64,000 bases of DNA from Amphimedon queenslandica (GCF_000090795.2 NW_003546257.1:235809-299808); one strand, 5' to 3'. Positions 35,180-43,938 are shown, counted from the first letter of the stretch. The notes: generated from the letters alone by a model not told the origin. Translations and numbers: made by a program.

Positions 35180-35320
35180 TTATAGGAATACATAACGTGA
35201 TTTTGATTTTTTATTCACTTCCTGTATTGGGTATCTTTTCTCACACATTTTCTTGAGCACCACTATCAAGCCAAATCCAAGGATGAGCATCAGGCTTATC
35301 AACACAATTGCTAGTATCAT
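35180..35320 (-). CDS. Small single-pass membrane protein, cluster member B
   Basis: Unrecognised 46-residue protein. The helix ILAIVLISLMLILGFGLIVVL is followed by KKMCEKRYPIQEVNKKSK and a short end. The tail carries P-x-Q-E directly after the basic stretch. It lies in copy 2 of the tandem duplication at the place of member A, but the two proteins share little beyond the layout and the P-I-Q. CACGTG lies 74 bp upstream at 35394-35399, followed by three ACACGCGAGTT-like repeats. It is short, so support comes mainly from the family pattern. Confidence 0.6.
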   Translation of the reverse strand: MILAIVLISLMLILGFGLIVVLKKMCEKRYPIQEVNKKSKSRYVFL

Positions 35321-35685
35321 ATTAAGGCCAGTTTCCTTTCTGTGGTCTAGATAAAGAGATTATCAAATTATTATTAAACTTACTACCAGTAGTCACGTGA
35401 ATTACACGCGAGTTACACGCGAGTTACACGCACGTAATAAAACATTTCATTGGCTTTAATATCAATAGATCATTGGGAGGGGTAGCTTATCAATTCTTGT
35501 TACTATAAGTATATGACCTTCTCCGTCTCTCTCTTCCTTTCATTAAGTACCATTGCTCAAGCACTAACTGTGGAATTTACTCCCAAACTGCTGGCTATTT
35601 GAATTTTACCTTTTCAAAAATAAAAAGTAAAAAGTATGGCATACATTGTATGCATTGTATGTTAGTACATGGTTTTAGGTCAGCA

Positions 35686-36012
35686 TCATATGCTGTAAGT
35701 AACTTCAAAAGCTCTCTTATCATTGAAGCTCGTCACTTTATTTTTAGTATGGCAAAGTGATGGTACCATCAGACATTTCCTTTCACGACGTTCCTCTTCA
35801 TTTTCCTCTTCTTTTGAGTAATGCTTCTCACAATGGCCATCTCTCTCTGTTTGTCTTTTCTTCCTTCTTGAGATGTGGATTTTATGGCAGATCTTTCCCA
35901 GTAGTATGAGTAGAGTGACCAGGAGGCCTCCTATCAGCCATAAAGTAACTCCAATGACCATCATTAGGATTTGAATAATCATGATAAACAAAAGAATAAC
36001 TTCCAATATCAT
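35686..36012 (-). CDS. Small two-helix membrane protein, cluster member C
   Basis: Unrecognised 108-residue protein from the first in-frame ATG at 36012. Residues 1-40 form one or two hydrophobic helices (MILEVILLFIMIIQILMMVIG, then LWLIGGLLVTLLILLG). A basic segment HISRRKKRQ and an acidic run SKEEENEEERRE follow. The tail contains CLMVPSLC, matching the [VI]-P-[ST]-[FIL] end motif of members D, E, F and G. The P-x-[Q/E] motif of the other members is not evident. No CACGTG was seen close upstream. Confidence 0.6.
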   Translation of the reverse strand: MILEVILLFIMIIQILMMVIGVTLWLIGGLLVTLLILLGKICHKIHISRRKKRQTERDGHCEKHYSKEEENEEERRERKCLMVPSLCHTKNKVTSFNDKRAFEVTYSI

Positions 36013-36921
36013 GTTCCTCCTTCTTGTCAATGGATAGAGTAAGTCACGAGATGGAGTCTTGGTTGAAATCAAAGTTTTGGTATAGTTTCCTTGCTAGCCC
36101 TTACAACAGAGCTGTGTTTTGTCTCTCCTTTGCTAACGGGACCAACCAACTGTGAATAATCACACTTTTCATGTGACTCTGTCCCTTTTTTGGGCATGGA
36201 ATTAGAGCATGATAGTAAAATTCTTCCGGAACACCCATCGCTATTTAATAATACATGTACCGGTATGTATATGTACACAGGGCATTTATTAGTTGTTGTA
36301 TTGGCAAATCTGTTTACTATATCTTTTGTCTATATTTGGTGCCAACATCCTTAAACTGTGTGATGTTATGAAACTTTGTATGTACAATATTTATGAAATA
36401 TTTATGTATATATCTAGTTGCTTTGCTGTTTATAAATGGAAGTATTTGCTCAGCTGATTGCAATGGAGACCTTTTGCACTTTGTGATCTCATTCCAAATT
36501 GTTGCTCTATGTTACTGTGTTGTGTGGTTATGTTTGCTGATTATTGCATGTTCTGTGTTACAGTTACTGCTTCATATAGTGTCTACATGTACTGGTACTG
36601 AATATCTGTTTTAAAGTTAGAATTGTTGGTAGGTGGAGTAATTTATTATTGAAGTGGGTTTGGCTATTATTTAAATAGGGGCAGGGGCTATCCCAGGGAA
36701 AACCCCCTTCTCAGTCATTATACTATGAAATTCAAAAATCATTGTTATTGGAAATTAGAAACAGAACAGCTGTTCATTGCATTATTTTCACAACATTAGA
36801 TTAAGAGAACATGATATTATGATTATTTACAATAATAACTTAATGGAATGATTAGTTGATTACAGAAATATTTAATACACTACCTGTACTTAATGTAAGT
36901 ATATTGTTTAACAGTATCTCT
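36013..36921. other. Intergenic stretch in the small-membrane-protein array
   Basis: No further cluster gene is evident. A segment at about 36460-36560 (ggagaccttttgcactttgtgatctcattcc...) is repeated almost exactly at 37655-37750, which marks a tandem unit boundary. A 73-residue hydrophobic plus-strand frame at 36393-36614 runs through it; the second copy keeps part of this frame but not its start, so I do not call it a gene. A kappaB-like site lies at 36696-36706. Confidence 0.45.
36696..36706. promoter_or_regulatory. kappaB-like site (GGGAAAACCCC)
   Basis: Fits the loose NF-kappaB half-site pattern GGGRNNYYCC. It lies between members C and D, downstream of D and upstream of C (684 bp from its ATG). 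A role is inferred only. Confidence 0.3.
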
Positions 36922-37209
36922 CTATTTATCATTGGAATTATGAACGTAGTATCCAAAACTTGGTACGAAGCATACATTTTCATCGTCTAAAGCTTGATCC
37001 GTCTCCTCTGTTGGATGGGCCTTTTTTCTATTAGCATCAATACAATACAGTATTATTATTATTATTATTATGATAAGGATTGCTAATAGAACAGTGACTA
37101 ATAATATCCCTACTATTAGCCATACTAAAGCTGATGGCTCCATCCAAACCACTTCAACGACTACCAATATAATGGGAAGACCAATGTATACATACCATTT
37201 CATTATCAT
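36922..37209 (-). CDS. Small two-helix membrane protein, cluster member D
   Basis: Unrecognised 95-residue protein. Helix 1 spans about residues 5-22, helix 2 about 29-55 (ILLVTVLLAILIIIIIIIIL), then DANRKKAHPTEETDQALDD and CFVPSFGYY. The tail motif P-T-E-E-T-D matches the TRAF-docking pattern P-x-[Q/E]-x-T-[D/N]. It is most similar to member F in both helices and tail. The ATG at 37209 (MIMK) directly follows the acceptor of a 49-bp leader intron (37213-37261). CACGTG lies at 37358-37363, and kappaB-like sites lie at 37578-37589 and 37853-37864. Confidence 0.72.
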   Translation of the reverse strand: MIMKWYVYIGLPIILVVVEVVWMEPSALVWLIVGILLVTVLLAILIIIIIIIILYCIDANRKKAHPTEETDQALDDENVCFVPSFGYYVHNSNDK

Positions 37210-37212
37210 AGC

Positions 37213-37261
37213 CTATAATTATGATACACATTGATAGCTAATAGATATAGACGCAGCTTAC
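37213..37261 (-). other. 49-bp leader intron of member D
   Basis: On the minus strand GTAAGC at 37261 to TTATAG at 37213, four bases before the ATG. The body contains CTATTAGCTATCAATGTG, almost identical to the corresponding introns of members E (38247-38295, 49 bp) and F (39100-39153, 54 bp). It is predicted from splice consensus and from conservation between paralogues. Confidence 0.6.
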
Positions 37262-37357
37262 TTGAGTAGTAGCTTTCAGCTTTTATTGTGTCACTACTTT
37301 CACTACTACTATGAAGACAATCCACTTTGTTTAAGTCTTTGTTAAACTGACGCACGG

Positions 37358-37363
37358 CACGTG
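37358..37363. promoter_or_regulatory. CACGTG promoter element of member D
   Basis: CACGTG followed by acctaattaaccatgaat. The same composite recurs at 39242 (member F, accttaattaaccatgaat), and a shorter form at 38374 (member E). It lies about 150 bp before each ATG. Confidence 0.55.
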
Positions 37364-37577
37364 ACCTAATTAACCATGAATATTGTTAATATGATATTTG
37401 ATGCTCTATAATTATTTTTATTCTATCAAATTATACCTTTGTAGTGTAGTATCATTTTACATTCTATTGATAGCTGTGGTGTATCTGTAATTGCTTGAGG
37501 AATGCATTTTGTCATTCTTTTACACATTATTATGATGTCATGATGATGTCATGAATTTGTGTTGAGGTAATTTCCCT

Positions 37578-37589
37578 GGAAATTTCCCC
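37578..37589. promoter_or_regulatory. kappaB-like site (GGAAATTTCCCC)
   Basis: Lies in the block gaggtaatttccctgg, which recurs upstream of member F (39453 onward) and in altered form upstream of H. It is 369 bp before the ATG of member D. Confidence 0.4.
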
Positions 37590-37852
37590 ACCTCTCATTT
37601 ATTTTTTTCTTGAATTTTACTTTATTTAAATTCCATATTTTATTTTAACTAAATTACAATGGAGACCTTTTGCACTTTGTGATCTCATTCCAAATTGTTG
37701 CTCTATGTTACTGTGTTGTGTGGTTATGTTTGCTGGTTATTGCATGTTTTGTATCACTGCTGCATAGTGTCTACATGTACCATGCAGTACTGGATAACTT
37801 TGAATTGTTGGTAGGTGGAGGAATTGGGTTGGGTTATTATTTAATAGTGCTG

Positions 37853-37864
37853 GGGGAAATCCCC
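37853..37864. promoter_or_regulatory. kappaB-like palindrome (GGGGAAATCCCC)
   Basis: A near-ideal NF-kappaB type palindrome between members D and E. There is no experimental basis; the call rests on the consensus only. Confidence 0.4.
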
Positions 37865-38044
37865 TCTTAGCAATTTTTCAAAATGGAAGAAATATTTGAT
37901 CCACTATACTATTATTTTCACAACATAGAATCATTAATTAGATCAATAAGAAAATATGATATTATTTACAATAATAGCTAAATAGAATGGCTAGATGATA
38001 GCAAAGGTTTTTGATTATAATGACTAGTGCTACAATATGTGTCC

Positions 38045-38245
38045 CTATTTTATATTAAGATTCAGTGTTGAAATCTTAATTGATGGTACGATAAATCTAT
38101 CTTTTTCTTCTACTTTATTTGTTTCTTCTATTGGGCTCACTACTTTTTTGTCCGCATTCTTTTTTTTAACGTAACACAGCACCACAACAACAGCGGTTGC
38201 TAACACAAGAGAAAAGGACAGAAATATCTTTTGTTTTGTCATCAT
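38045..38245 (-). CDS. Small single-pass membrane protein, cluster member E
   Basis: Unrecognised 66-residue protein. MMTKQK, helix IFLSFSLVLATAVVVVLCYV, basic KKKNADKK, then VVSPIEETNKVEEKDRFIVPSI. P-I-E-E-T-N matches the shared tail motif and IVPSI the end motif. The ATG at 38245 is chosen because it follows the acceptor of the conserved 49-bp leader intron; an ATG at 38263 lies inside that intron. CACGTG lies at 38374-38379. The gene lacks the first helix of D and F. Confidence 0.68.
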   Translation of the reverse strand: MMTKQKIFLSFSLVLATAVVVVLCYVKKKNADKKVVSPIEETNKVEEKDRFIVPSIKISTLNLNIK

Positions 38246-38802
38246 CCTATAACTATGATGCATATTGATAGCTAATAGAGATAGACACAACTTACTTGGG
38301 CTCTAGTTTTTATAATATCACTGATACTATAGATACCAATCTCCCTTATTAGCTTAAGCCCGTGCGTGGTAGGCACGTGATCATAATGTACTGTACTGTG
38401 AATATATGAATATGATAATTGATAATATAGTTATTCTATTTTATCAAAATAGTGTAGTACGTATCATTTTGCACTCTGAATTATTGTTGCTATGACAATG
38501 GAGGAATTTTGCATTTTTGTGTTTGCTTATACTTATAGTATGGTATAGTGTACTTTATAGTTGTAGATGTGTAAAGTTTTAATTGGTTGTGGGTGGGGGG
38601 AATTTATTGAAGTGGGTTGGGTTATTGGCCTCCCAGGGGATTGGAATTTAAAATCATTATTATTGGAAAAGACAGCTGATTCACTGATTACGTTAATGCT
38701 ATTTATTTTCATAACATTTGATTAATGGAAAAAGGACATATGATATTTACATTATTAACACAATAATGTTATAACATGTGACTAGTACCTGTAGCAAATA
38801 AT

Positions 38803-39090
38803 TTAATTTCCATTATTATTGAAATTGTAAAAACAGTACCGGTAGTCAAATGTTGGCACAAAAAACATAACTTCTTCGTAACGAGCCTCATCTGTCACTT
38901 CTGTTGGATACATTATTCTTCTATTAACATTGTTTCTATTAGCCCAATACAAGATTATTATTATTACTAGAACTGGTAATGGAATGCTGATAAATAATAG
39001 TGATGCTATGATTGATGTAATAGTTGGCTGTATCCAGACCAAAAAGACCAACAATAGAAGGACTGAATACACGTATACATAGTGCTCCAT
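38803..39090 (-). CDS. Small two-helix membrane protein, cluster member F
   Basis: Unrecognised 95-residue protein. MEHYVYVYSVLLLLVFLVW, then a second helix ending VLVIIIILYW, then NRNNVNRRIMYPTEVTDEAR and FFVPTFDYRY. The tail motif is P-T-E-V-T-D with a preceding Tyr. It aligns with member D over its whole length. A leader intron (39100-39153) ends ten bases before the ATG; CACGTG lies at 39242-39247 and a kappaB-like site at 39467-39478. Confidence 0.72.
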   Translation of the reverse strand: MEHYVYVYSVLLLLVFLVWIQPTITSIIASLLFISIPLPVLVIIIILYWANRNNVNRRIMYPTEVTDEARYEEVMFFVPTFDYRYCFYNFNNNGN

Positions 39091-39466
39091 TATTATAGCC
39101 TATTATAATTATGATAAATAGATAGCTAATAGATAGAGATAGGCTCAACTTACTCGAATATATATCAATCTTTGCTTATCTTCAGCTATTATAATGCTGG
39201 TATCACTATTGCTATTATCTCTTTGTTTAGCCGATGCGCGACACGTGACCTTAATTAACCATGAATATTTTAATATGATACTTGATACTCTATAGTTATT
39301 CTTATTTTATCAAAATATACCTTTTTGGTGTGGTATAGTTGGTATCATTTTACACTCTGATACTGATAGCTGTGATTTGTTTGTAATAGCCTTAGGTATG
39401 CATCTTTTGTTCTTTCGCATGTGATGTTGTGATGATGTCATGAATTCATATTGAGGTAATTTCCCT

Positions 39467-39478
39467 GGGAAATTCCCC
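39467..39478. promoter_or_regulatory. kappaB-like site (GGGAAATTCCCC)
   Basis: Perfect GGGAAATTCC core within the block ttccctgggaaattcccc, 377 bp upstream of the member F ATG, in the same relative place as the site upstream of member D. Confidence 0.45.
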
Positions 39479-39698
39479 ATATCTTTCATGCATATTCTTG
39501 CTTGCATTAGACTTTATTTTTATGAAATAATCATAATAATAAATTATAATAGATTAAATGATAATTATAGAGATTATATTAGCATAAATGATTAATTTTA
39601 TATTTAAATATTATACACATATTTATAATTCCTTGCATATGTTAGATTATGTGTCCAAGTCCAATATGATTGTAGAATGTGTTGTTTCAGAACATATT

Positions 39699-40016
39699 CT
39701 ACACAACATAGATATTCCCTTCTCTCTTGTATCCTTTGCTACACAGTGAAGGAAGGATGTGAGCTCTCATTTTATCATAGACATCTTTATCCGTTGCTTG
39801 CATCGGATATTTGATTTTTCTTTCTTTCCTCCTTCCACCAAGACAGCAATACAAGAGAGCGATGAATATGCCTGCCATAAAGACCAGTCCTGCCATAATG
39901 ATGAACTGAATGACCCAGGTGGCTGTAATGGCAAAGACACTAGTGATCACTAGCATTAGTGACATGAGGAGATTGATGAGTAGCAATGCAACTATCAATG
40001 ATATTGGATCGGTCAT
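39699..40016 (-). CDS. Small two-helix membrane protein, cluster member G
   Basis: Unrecognised 105-residue protein. Helix 1 LIVALLLINLLMSLMLVI, helix 2 WVIQFIIMAGLVFMAGIFIALL, a Cys pair, then GGRRKERKIKYPMQATDKDV and HILPSLCSKG. P-M-Q-A-T-D closely resembles the LMP1 TRAF site (P-Q-Q-A-T-D) and keeps the Tyr before Pro. The ATG is at 40016. Unlike D-F I see no leader intron or CACGTG nearby. Confidence 0.68.
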   Translation of the reverse strand: MTDPISLIVALLLINLLMSLMLVITSVFAITATWVIQFIIMAGLVFMAGIFIALLYCCLGGRRKERKIKYPMQATDKDVYDKMRAHILPSLCSKGYKREGNIYVV

Positions 40017-40976
40017 CTTGCTTTAGATGTCTCCTTTTCACTCCTTTTAGAATGGTTCCTAGCTGCCTGCTATTAGTCCCTAATTCCCCTACTTGTATAT
40101 ACCTATATGGTAGTAATTCTCCTACAGGCATATACCTAACCACACACACACAAACAACTTACCTTACCTCCCGTCTCTCTTTGTTAGCTTACACAATAGC
40201 ACTTATGAATAACACGGCCTTCCTCCGTATATTTATGTCAATTGTTATTCATAGTAGCTCTTTGCCGAGACGGATGTTAGTGCAGTTTTGATTATAATGA
40301 TAGCTAAGTAGATGATGTTAGTAACATGTTGTTGTAACTTAATTCAGTTTATTTTAGAATATCTATTGCTAGTAAACAATGTCTTTATGTGTATGTACAT
40401 GTATGTATTCAATGTAAATGTAGTATAAACTGCCTTACCATAATTATAACACTGTTTTGCTGAGCTAACAAAAATGTATTGAGTAACAATATAATACATG
40501 CATATACAGCCAGTAGCAATAAGCAGCTATACAATACTATTGCAATTATTGTTAAAAGTTTTAAGTATATTTTTCAGCAGCAGCAGCAGCAGCAGCAGGA
40601 AGAGGCCAGTTCTCCTTTGGGTTAGGAGAGACAGACATTTGTAGGCAGATAACACAAAGAGTAAGGGTGAAGTACATGAATAACAGACCAATAACAGTCT
40701 GTTCAATGATGTATGCGTCAATGTGGTCATTTGTTAACAGATATGGTCAATTGGTGGTACCAAATTGGTAACACATATGGTACAAATATGGTAACAAATA
40801 TAGTCATTTGTTAAAATTGTAACAAGTGTAATGAGGTTTATAAAAATGGCCATTGGCCATTAACCTCAGTTGTATAGGCTGCTGCCTATATAAATGTGAT
40901 TAAAATTGTGTTGAGCCTTAAGCTAAGCTTAGGCTTGTTTTTGCACTACCTAGCTACATGTCTGTCTCTCCGACCC
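40017..40976. other. Intergenic stretch between members G and H
   Basis: AT-rich, with a CAG/CTG triplet run at about 40575-40602, a set of degenerate repeats of ATATGGTAA (40739-40815), and the palindromic AATGGCCATTGGCCATT (40846-40862). The poly-Leu minus-strand frame at 40527-40730 comes from the CTG run. No gene is supported. Confidence 0.45.
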
Positions 40977-41241
40977 TTAAGCTATGACCCTATTGGAACT
41001 TAAGTTCATTGGGAATATCATTCTATAAAGAAAACATGACACAGGAATGTTGACATACTTACCCGGTGACAGGAGAGTGTATACCGGTATGGGTTTGATC
41101 TGTTGTTACTTCTTGGATTGGGTAGTTGTCTGTATAACCAGGGATGGTATTAATACCTTTACTACTATACCACTTAATAGACCAGCCTATTACTACTCCA
41201 ATAGAGACTCCTATTATGATAGATTGTAGATCCATTGTCAT
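40977..41241 (-). CDS. Small single-pass membrane protein, cluster member H (two exons)
   Basis: Unrecognised protein of about 74 residues. Exon 1 is 41063-41241 and exon 2 is 40977-41022, joined through GTAAGT/AG. Start MTMDLQS, helix IIIGVSIGVVIGW, then NYPIQEVTTDQTHTGIHSP and, across the junction, VTG-MIFPMNLSSN. The tail carries Y-P-I-Q-E. It is paired with member J by the shared start MDL[QR]SI, the tail YP[IN]QE and the same split last exon. The kappaB-like GGGAAACCCC lies at 41443, 202 bp upstream. Confidence 0.65.
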
Positions 41242-42336
41242 CTGAGGTCACCTTTTCCTTGGAACTAGCTTAACAATGGACATGCAAGTGTGTCAACATG
41301 TTGTTCTTTTTACATTTATAATTTTAGGATGAATTGATATTTATGAACATGATTCTTATCAGTTGTGACATGTGACATTTAATTGCATTCTTTAACCATT
41401 GTCTTACTATTGTTGATTTTAGCTTAATTAGGTGATTTCCCCGGGAAACCCCCACAACTTAGCTCAGCAGTTTGAATTAGCTGTTGTTGTTAGCAAATAA
41501 AGAGGAAAAAGATTACAAAAAAACAATTACAAAAAAAAGATTACAAAAAGAACCATAAACTGAGATTTAATATCAATAAAATGTTACTGTTCTGTCATGC
41601 AAGGGTCTGGAAAGACAGATGGTAAGCAAGACAATTGATTTGGTTTGCCAAGGATTTCTAAACCGTCTATAACACACATTGAATCAATGCATTGAATTGT
41701 GAGACTTTTAGCTAAGAGTCACAACATGCCTTCAATGCCTTCAATGTGGTTAATTGTGAGGAAAAAATTAATTACATCGTTCACTAAACGTATGTAATTC
41801 TGGCTCCATGAGACAATAATCATCTCAATGAAAGGCTATACCCTATACCAAGAGTACTCTTGCCTATACCCTATGCGCTTTCTGCAAGTTACATCTCATT
41901 ATGAGGAAAACTCGCATAGCTGCAATTCCTCTGGAGGCTAATGTGATTCACGTTAAACATATTGATGCTAAACGTTTTATTAGGCTCCTTGTTTACTTTA
42001 CATAATGTGTAAAGTAATTCGTTCATATAGAAGCTCACAGTGGCTAAAAATGGTTTGCGTACAACTGTTGTAGAGGGATTCCTTGGCACTAATGACTTCC
42101 ACAATTGTTGTAGGGCACAACCAGCCTGACTGGATATATATGAACCTTTAGACGTCAAGTGCGACAACTTCTGTCTTCACACAGCCTATGTTAAACAAAA
42201 GGCCTATGGATAAGACTTGTCACACTTTATAAAAACCCTATTAAAAGTAATAAAGTATAAAATCTCATCATATCAAAGTCATAACTTACTATATCGTTTG
42301 CCTGCTCTCCATCTGTCTCTCCTGGCCCTGGCATCA
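41242..42336. other. Intergenic stretch between members H and J
   Basis: It contains the kappaB-like GGGAAACCCCC at 41443-41453 and a repeated motif acaa(t/c)tgttgtag at 42061-42075 and 42100-42114. A 92-residue minus-strand frame at 41889-42167 has no membrane segment, tail motif or splice pattern like the neighbours, and I do not call it. Confidence 0.4.
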
Positions 42337-42652
42337 TCAGACAATTGAAGGTCCTTGGGATGCTCTTAATGGCATGAGCCTCCTGTATAATAGAACCAGT
42401 AATAATCATTGTGCATAAAAATCATATTTTAGCTTACCCATCTGGAAGATGTATAGCAGTATGTAGCTGATCACGACTTGTTTCTTGATTTGGGTAGGGA
42501 ATGTCATCATTAACTGGTAATGCTCTAGTTTGATGATTTCTGCGTGATCTTATTGCTCTTGGTAATGATACCAGCAGAGTAGCTAGGTTGATAATGTTGT
42601 TGCTAGATCTTAAATTCAACCTAAAGGACACTTCAATTGATCTGAGATCCAT
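42337..42652 (-). CDS. Small membrane-type protein, cluster member J (two exons)
   Basis: Unrecognised protein of about 86 residues. Exon 1 is 42438-42652 and exon 2 is 42337-42382. MDLRSIEVSFRLNL, a moderately hydrophobic segment (NNIINLATLLVSL), basic RAIRSRRNHQTR, then DIPYPNQETSRDQLHTAIH, and an end LPDG-RLMPLRASQ across the splice. P-N-Q-E-T differs by one residue from the CD40 TRAF site P-V-Q-E-T. The membrane segment is weak, so this member may be peripheral. Confidence 0.62.
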
Positions 42653-43202
42653 TTTATGGCCAGGAGAGACAGAAGATACTAGATTCTCAAGAAGAAAGTT
42701 CTCTAAAAGGTACTTGGTTTTAGTAATAGGCTTCCAAAGAAAACAATGTGCAAAATAATATGAAGTTCACTTGTTTTATAATCACTCAGTCTGCTGTGTC
42801 TATTATTCTAAAATTAGTCACAAGTCATGATGAGCTAATGGGATCACGAGTTGGGAAGTACATTATGCAAATACTGTTGTTATGACAACTGATGATCACA
42901 ATGATCTACTCTAAAATCTCTTTGTAGTTTGCAAGCAATTTATTTGCCAGTGAGTTTTAACATTTCGGCACAACAATGATTGACAGTGACATGTTATTAT
43001 AATTAAATATTATTGTAAGGTAATGAAATACAAAAAGAATACTAATAATATTATTGTTCACAACATGTAACTAACATTATCCATGAAAAATTGTGCTCCC
43101 TAACAAAATTAGTTATTGTAATAAAATAGATCTACATGTAACTAAGAATAGTGTTTAGTTCAACAACCAGTAAACTAGTAGTGGGGATGTATTTGCTGCA
43201 AT
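42653..43202. other. Intergenic stretch upstream of member J
   Basis: AT-rich sequence with no recognisable CACGTG or leader intron. Nothing else is supported. Confidence 0.4.
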
Positions 43203-43460
43203 ACCACAAGAGGGTTCAACCTGGTGCTGTGGATAGAGAACAACAGAGCCTAGGGAAACACTTCCAATTCATCGGAATCCGATTCCATTCAGGGATCAAA
43301 TTGATTTTTAAAATGCAATTGTAAACACAAATGATTTTCATTATTGGGAAACTCATTTGCGTTTGCAGTTGATTTTGAAAATAAATTTGATTTCTGACTG
43401 GAATCAAATTCCGATGATTCGGAGGTGTTTCCCTGATTCTGTTGTTCTCAACCCTCACAA
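43203..43460. repeat. Foldback (inverted-repeat) element
   Basis: The left arm from about 43203 (cacaagagggttcaacc..., agagaacaacaga, agggaaacac, aatcatcggaat-like) is matched by the reverse complement of the right arm ending near 43460. The arms are roughly 115-120 bp with about 80% pairing and a very short loop near 43335. It has the size and shape of a MITE or hairpin precursor. I cannot see a clear target-site duplication. Confidence 0.7.
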
Positions 43461-43542
43461 GCCTAACGGCATGGAGTAGCTATTTGAACCACAACAGCCA
43501 CATTTCACCAGCTCCTATGATACCACAGCTTCAGTCCACCAG

Positions 43543-43938
43543 CTACTGTTTACTGGGTCTGCCAGGGACGTACAGGATACAGTCGCCTCCACAGAGTTTA
43601 GGCGTCCCTGTAACTGGAGCTTTGTCAGAGCATTCAATAGGTCTGTTTATAGAATAGCCAAAAGGGTCGCCACCTTTCTCTTGAATAGGTTGACAGGTGG
43701 TGTTCTTGCTGTTAACAGCCAACGGTTTGAGGTAAGTGAAAGCAGCAGCACTGCTGACTATTGCTGTCAACGTAACGAGGAGAATAACAGAATTGGTAGA
43801 CCAACCGATATCTCCAAGAGGATAAGTAGGAAAATAAAACGTTAACAGAATAAGAATAATGATGATACTAGCTGGGTTACCATCTTCTTCTGCTGCTCTA
43901 TCACAATTGAAGCGTAGAGCTAAATCGGGGTCTTTCAT
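43543..43938 (-). CDS. Small two-helix membrane protein, cluster member I
   Basis: Unrecognised 131-residue protein; the first ATG in frame is at 43938 (MKDPDLALRFN). Helix 1 ASIIIILILLTFYF, helix 2 SVILLVTLTAIVSSAAAF, then CQPIQEKGGDPFGY and, later, KAPVTGTPKLCGG. The tail has P-I-Q-E, and PVTG is shared with member H, which links it to the H/J subgroup. Several Cys residues lie in the tail. It is the last array gene before TRAF7. Confidence 0.6.
   Translation of the reverse strand: MKDPDLALRFNCDRAAEEDGNPASIIIILILLTFYFPTYPLGDIGWSTNSVILLVTLTAIVSSAAAFTYLKPLAVNSKNTTCQPIQEKGGDPFGYSINRPIECSDKAPVTGTPKLCGGDCILYVPGRPSKQ

Larger units (their letters stand above)
33896..35611. repeat. Tandem segmental duplication (~860-bp unit, two copies)
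   Basis: Copy 1 spans about 33896-34756 and copy 2 about 34775-35611. Each holds, in order, the PIG-F last intron end and last exon, a GT-rich stretch with ctgtatacatgcaagggatt, a small minus-strand membrane-protein gene, a CACGTG site, and a terminal block starting atgaccttctccgtctctc and ending ctgctggctatttgaat. The last-exon copies differ at three of 87 positions and the terminal blocks are nearly identical over their first 60 bp, but the middle is strongly diverged. Confidence 0.85.

Noticed and set aside
36393-36614. Hydrophobic 73-residue plus-strand frame, part of which recurs at 37670-37870
   Set aside because: The recurrence is explained by a nearly identical duplicated DNA segment, the second copy lacks the start, and no splice or family support exists. 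It remains a weak possibility.
35180-39090. Y-P-x-Q tails as STAT-docking (YxxQ) sites
   Set aside because: Only members B, G, H and J have Tyr before P with Q at the right place; the Tyr is replaced by H, S, R or Q in others, while P-x-[Q/E] is kept, so the TRAF-like reading explains more.
40527-40730. Poly-leucine minus-strand frame
   Set aside because: Created by a CTG/CAG triplet run; no start context or paralogue.
41889-42167. 92-residue minus-strand frame inside the small-membrane-protein array
   Set aside because: No membrane helix, no tail motif, no leader intron; composition looks random.
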